From Alistipes sp. (lineage in GTDB: Bacteria; Bacteroidota; Bacteroidia; Bacteroidales; Rikenellaceae), in contig JAFNUH010000293.1 of NCBI GenBank assembly GCA_017384185.1, positions 1 through 8,980 on the forward strand: 8,980 nt of DNA, in the 5' to 3' direction. The position numbers were made by a program, and so were the translations under genes. Positions within the stretch are counted from its first letter, which is position 1. Every line of letters begins with the position of its first letter. Positions 6,541 through 8,980 of the stretch are shown piece by piece. Under the pieces are notes generated by a model, which was not told the DNA's origin, ran no database searches, and was given only the letters and a program-made list of their open reading frames with translations.

Positions 6541-7125
6541 ATGAAAAACATCCCCACCGAACACCATCCCCTTCAGCCCTTTCTTCCCGATGGGGCACGC
6601 CTGCTTATGCTCGGCAGCTTTCCGCCCGAGCGCAAACGGTGGTCGATGGAGTTCTTCTACCCGAATTGGGGCAACGATATGTGGCGAATATGGGGATATA
6701 TCTTCTTTGGCGATAAACAACATTTTGAACTCACAGAAGAAAAACGCTTTGACCGTGAGCGCATTGCAACATTCTGCACCGAGCAGGGCATAGCACTCTA
6801 CGACACCGCCACCGAGGTGCGCCGTCTGGCGGGTAACGCATCGGATAAATTTCTTGAGGTTGTAACGCCCACCGACCTGCGCTCAATGCTCCGACAACTA
6901 CCCCACTGCCACACTATCGTCACTACGGGCGAGAAGGCAACCGACACGCTTGTCGAGCAGTTCGGCTGTGCAAAGCCGAGCGTGGGAGAATATACCGAGG
7001 TGGAGGCAGAGGGTCGTACACTGCGCATATACCGTATGCCCTCCTCGTCACGTGCCTACCCGCTCAAGTTAGAACGCAAAGCCGAGGCGTATGAGCGTAT
7101 GCTCCGAGAGATTGGAATGATATAA
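6541..7125 (+). CDS. Uracil-DNA glycosylase-family protein (family-6/hypoxanthine-DNA-glycosylase-like)
   Basis: Probable base-excision DNA repair enzyme of the UDG superfamily, acting on deaminated bases. I chose ATG 6541, four bases after the preceding stop, giving 194 residues. A TTG at 6508 would overlap the upstream gene and add an unlikely 11-residue leader. Visible motifs: LMLGSFPP (22-29) as motif 1, which lines the base pocket; FFYPNWGNDMWRI (38-50) with the conserved aromatic/Asn cluster; GIALYDTATEVRR (83-95); VTTGEKATD (127-135); and MPSSSRAYPL (166-175) as motif 2, equivalent to the LPSxSPA loop. This combination is what I recall for Bacteroidota proteins named uracil-DNA glycosylase family. 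Base specificity (uracil, hypoxanthine or other) is not determined. It is the last gene of the plus-strand run and converges on the next gene. Confidence 0.88.
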   Translation: MKNIPTEHHPLQPFLPDGARLLMLGSFPPERKRWSMEFFYPNWGNDMWRIWGYIFFGDKQHFELTEEKRFDRERIATFCTEQGIALYDTATEVRRLAGNASDKFLEVVTPTDLRSMLRQLPHCHTIVTTGEKATDTLVEQFGCAKPSVGEYTEVEAEGRTLRIYRMPSSSRAYPLKLERKAEAYERMLREIGMI

Positions 7126-7146
7126 AAAGCGACTCCGCAATACTCC

Positions 7147-7740
7147 CTACTTTATCTTTCGTCCAGCCACCGCCAGACCGATATTATACATAACAGGCTG
7201 AAGTTTGGAACTATCTTTCTCTATAACAAAACTCTTCTTTATGTATAGCGGGAAATTTACCTCCTGCGTTTCGCCCGTAGCATCAATCAATGCAATGCCT
7301 ATATAATATGTGCCCGGTGTGATGGTAATATTTTTCTCGGGTGTCACATAATACTCCCTCTTCTCCACGCTTTTGCCCATAGAGAACAGCAACGGTGTTT
7401 CGAGCAGCTCCTGATACGTGCCGTCAGCCTCTATCTTGCGGAATGTGAGCTTAAATATAGCTCGTTCTGCCAAACAATGTTGCACCGTCAGCGAGAACTT
7501 GGAAATCTCAAACTGAGTAGAACACTCAACCATAGAGCCAAGATATTTATGTTTGCTCTTATCACTAAAGCACACCTCACCATTGGGTATTCTTGCACCT
7601 CTGGAAATCAGACGGTCGTACTTCTGCTTACCAACCACCTCAATATCTTGAATATCACCACCGTAAACAACATCTTGCTGTGCAAAAGCAGACTGCGAGA
7701 GGGTAATCAAAAATGAGCATAATAATATTAGAGCTTTCAT
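7147..7740 (-). CDS. Secreted protein of unknown function, beta-rich
   Basis: No family recognised with certainty. The 197 residues begin with a clear Sec signal peptide (KALILLCSFLITLSQSAFA, likely cleavage after residue 20, before QQD). The mature part alternates charged and hydrophobic residues in short strands and looks like a beta-sandwich. The section from GEVCFSD (54-60) through FKLTFRKIEADG (96-107), TPLLFSMGK (115-123) and TPGTYYIGIALID (141-153) to MYNIGLAVAG (184-193) resembles a C-terminal domain I have seen in Bacteroidota carboxypeptidase-regulatory-like proteins. That likeness is from memory. The mature protein has three cysteines (57, 73, 89). It lies 115 bp downstream of the outer-membrane barrel gene on the same strand and ends 21 bp from the convergent glycosylase gene. 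Probably periplasmic or envelope-associated. Confidence 0.8.
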   Translation of the reverse strand: MKALILLCSFLITLSQSAFAQQDVVYGGDIQDIEVVGKQKYDRLISRGARIPNGEVCFSDKSKHKYLGSMVECSTQFEISKFSLTVQHCLAERAIFKLTFRKIEADGTYQELLETPLLFSMGKSVEKREYYVTPEKNITITPGTYYIGIALIDATGETQEVNFPLYIKKSFVIEKDSSKLQPVMYNIGLAVAGRKIK

Positions 7741-7782
7741 ATGTTGGCGGATTTATAGGTTAGATGATTTTTACAATTATAC

Positions 7783-7817
7783 GAGAAGCGGCAGTCCCGC
7801 AGGACCACCGCAATCTC
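7783..7817 (-). promoter_or_regulatory. RNA hairpin between the barrel gene and the secreted-protein gene
   Basis: Read as minus-strand RNA, GCGG-UG-GUCC-UGCG-GGAC-UG-CCGC (7811-7788) folds into a 10-bp stem in which the two UG/UG steps become U-G and G-U wobbles. GAGA/UCTC flanks (7817-7814 and 7786-7783) can extend it past a small bulge. On the plus strand the same steps are C-A mismatches, so the structure favours minus-strand transcripts. No U-run follows directly (UUCUCGUAUAA), so it is not a classic intrinsic terminator. It could protect an upstream 3' end or control readthrough into the secreted-protein gene. Confidence 0.42.
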
Positions 7818-7855
7818 AACGGAATTGCTTATGGAGTAATAGTTGAGTTTTTTCT

Positions 7856-8980
7856 TTACATTCGTGATGTGTCGGCACCCTGCTCCACGCTCTTTGTACG
7901 GAACTGCTTGCCACTCTTGAAGTTCCACGTAACGCCCAGACGCACGTTGAAGTCCTGTCCCTGACCCCACGTCTCCACGAATCGGTTGAAGCCATCGCCC
8001 TCGAATGTCAACGCCTGACGCGAACGGATAACGTTCTGCAAGCCACACTGCAAGGTCCACGAATCCTTAATCTGTTTCTTAATATTGAATGTCATCGAGT
8101 GGTTGCTCTTCATTCTAATATTGCTCACCTTCGCACTTGTCATACCCTGATAATATACATCAATAAAGAACTTCTTGGGTAACTTAAAGGTCATATTGGT
8201 ATTCCACTGCGCCACCTCATTAACCTCAAACTCACTATCCTCGGTAATACGCTGTTTGGAGATAAGTCCTGTAATATTCGTATTCCAATCCCACCACTTT
8301 GTCACATTGAAAGGCAGGTTCAACGATGCAAGATAAAAGTTATCTGTCGGCAGGTTCTTGTAGGTCAACTCCATCATCTGCGGATTATTGGGGTCTTGCA
8401 GCACTATTCGCTGGATAGCATCGTGTCGAATATTCATACCCAGCGTCAAGCTATACTTATATGCCACAACAGCTGTTACCGTAATATTATCGGTGTACTG
8501 CGGCTTGAGCAGAGGATTACCCGACTGGAATGTATAATCCGAAATCTGCATACGGTTGGGTGTCAAGTTCCAGAAGTTGGGGCGAGCAATACTACGTGAG
8601 TACTGCGCAACCAGCGAGTGCTTGCCCGACTTATCCAGCGCAACCGAGAGGTTGGCATTGGGGAAGAGTGAGAAGTACTTCTGGCTCACGCCCGACTCAC
8701 GACCACCATCGGTGTAGGTATATTCGCCACGCAGACCCACCACGGCGCTGAAACGACCGTAATTCATTGTAGCTGTGGCGTATGCCGCACCGATATTCTC
8801 CGCATACGAGATGTCGAAATCATCTACAATAGAGGGTACCCACACGCCTGCATTCTCGTAGCGATACTGCGAGGCACTATTCACCTCATTGTAAGTGTAC
8901 TTCGCACCGTACTTCAACTTCCAATGGCTCGACAATGTGCGCTCACGAGCAACCGAAGCCGTTGCAATACGATACAACGA
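7856..8980 (-). CDS. TonB-receptor-like outer-membrane beta-barrel protein (OMP_b-brl_3 type), C-terminal 374 residues
   Basis: C-terminal barrel of an outer-membrane protein. The frame is open to base 8980, so plug and N-terminal domains lie outside the window. The codon at 8977-8975 is TTG and reads as an internal leucine. Visible: alternating aromatic/polar transmembrane strands such as WKLKYGAKYTYNEV and GRFSAVVGLRGEYTY. The family signature SRSIARPNFWNLTPNRMQ is followed by QSGNPLLKPQYTDN (visible residues ~152-165). Further strands lead to a last strand DFNVRLGVTWNF near the end, then a ~20-residue hydrophilic tail (KSGKQFRTKSVEQGADTSRM), which I recall as common in this group. No carbohydrate-utilisation SusD partner is visible downstream, so a SusC role is not supported. 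Ligand unknown. The stop at 7858-7856 is followed by an A-rich stretch and then the hairpin region. Confidence 0.9.
   Translation of the reverse strand, partial: SLYRIATASVARERTLSSHWKLKYGAKYTYNEVNSASQYRYENAGVWVPSIVDDFDISYAENIGAAYATATMNYGRFSAVVGLRGEYTYTDGGRESGVSQKYFSLFPNANLSVALDKSGKHSLVAQYSRSIARPNFWNLTPNRMQISDYTFQSGNPLLKPQYTDNITVTAVVAYKYSLTLGMNIRHDAIQRIVLQDPNNPQMMELTYKNLPTDNFYLASLNLPFNVTKWWDWNTNITGLISKQRITEDSEFEVNEVAQWNTNMTFKLPKKFFIDVYYQGMTSAKVSNIRMKSNHSMTFNIKKQIKDSWTLQCGLQNVIRSRQALTFEGDGFNRFVETWGQGQDFNVRLGVTWNFKSGKQFRTKSVEQGADTSRM

Noticed and set aside
7124..7138. Minus-strand GCG-GAGT-CGC followed by TTTTT, possible terminator of the secreted-protein gene
   Set aside because: A three-base-pair stem is too weak to support a terminator call, and the T-run is partly the stop codon of the convergent gene.
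7815..7853. Plus-strand CTCAAC...GTTGAG followed by six T, terminator-like
   Set aside because: Only 6 bp of stem with a 21-base loop, and no plus-strand gene ends just upstream; the glycosylase gene stops ~690 bp earlier and the intervening DNA is a minus-strand gene.
7737..8060. Minus-strand 107-codon open frame ending at the start of the secreted-protein gene
   Set aside because: It lies mostly inside the beta-barrel gene in another frame, and its translation shows no domain or signal; the barrel frame is clearly the real one.
7856..8980. SusC-type polysaccharide-utilisation receptor
   Set aside because: No SusD-like gene follows and the visible signature (RPNFWNLTP, GNPLLKP) fits the OMP_b-brl_3 barrel group rather than SusC.

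Overview
The window looks like chromosome of a gut-type Bacteroidota, most likely order Bacteroidales. The reasons are an RND efflux operon ordered tetR-tolC-adaptor-permease, a Bacteroidota-style promoter (TTTG, 19 bp, TAnnTTTG) in front of it, a TonB-receptor-like outer-membrane beta-barrel of the OMP_b-brl_3 type, and a uracil-DNA glycosylase-family protein with the GSFPP/MPSSSRAY motifs I associate with Bacteroidota. Genus cannot be fixed from the sequence alone.

Layout. Positions 1-3873 (minus strand) hold a tripartite multidrug-efflux operon, read right to left: a TetR-family regulator, a TolC-type outer-membrane channel, a lipoprotein periplasmic adaptor, and the first 250 residues of an inner-membrane RND pump that runs off the left edge. 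Gaps between genes are 19-26 bp, so one transcript is likely, and the regulator probably controls its own operon. Positions 3874-4224 are a 351-bp divergent intergenic region carrying the efflux promoter, an 8-bp-phased AGTTTT repeat just upstream of it, a 17-bp palindrome and two smaller inverted repeats.

Positions 4225-7125 (plus strand) are four tightly packed genes with 2-4 bp gaps: a YitT/DUF2179 membrane protein, a GNAT acetyltransferase, a lipoprotein class-I glutamine amidotransferase-like hydrolase (PuuD/peptidase C26 family), and a uracil-DNA-glycosylase-family protein. They look like one operon, but no shared pathway is evident. Positions 7147-7740 (minus) encode a small secreted protein of unknown function. 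It lies 115 bp downstream of the C-terminal part of an outer-membrane beta-barrel protein (7856-8980, truncated at the right edge). A GU-rich hairpin is encoded between them.

I do not see a mobile element, CRISPR array, phage gene, tRNA or rRNA. Nothing here amounts to a clearly new multi-gene system. The points worth a second look are the regulatory architecture at 3880-4225, the export signal on an enzyme whose best-known relatives are cytoplasmic, and the hairpin region between the two minus-strand envelope genes.
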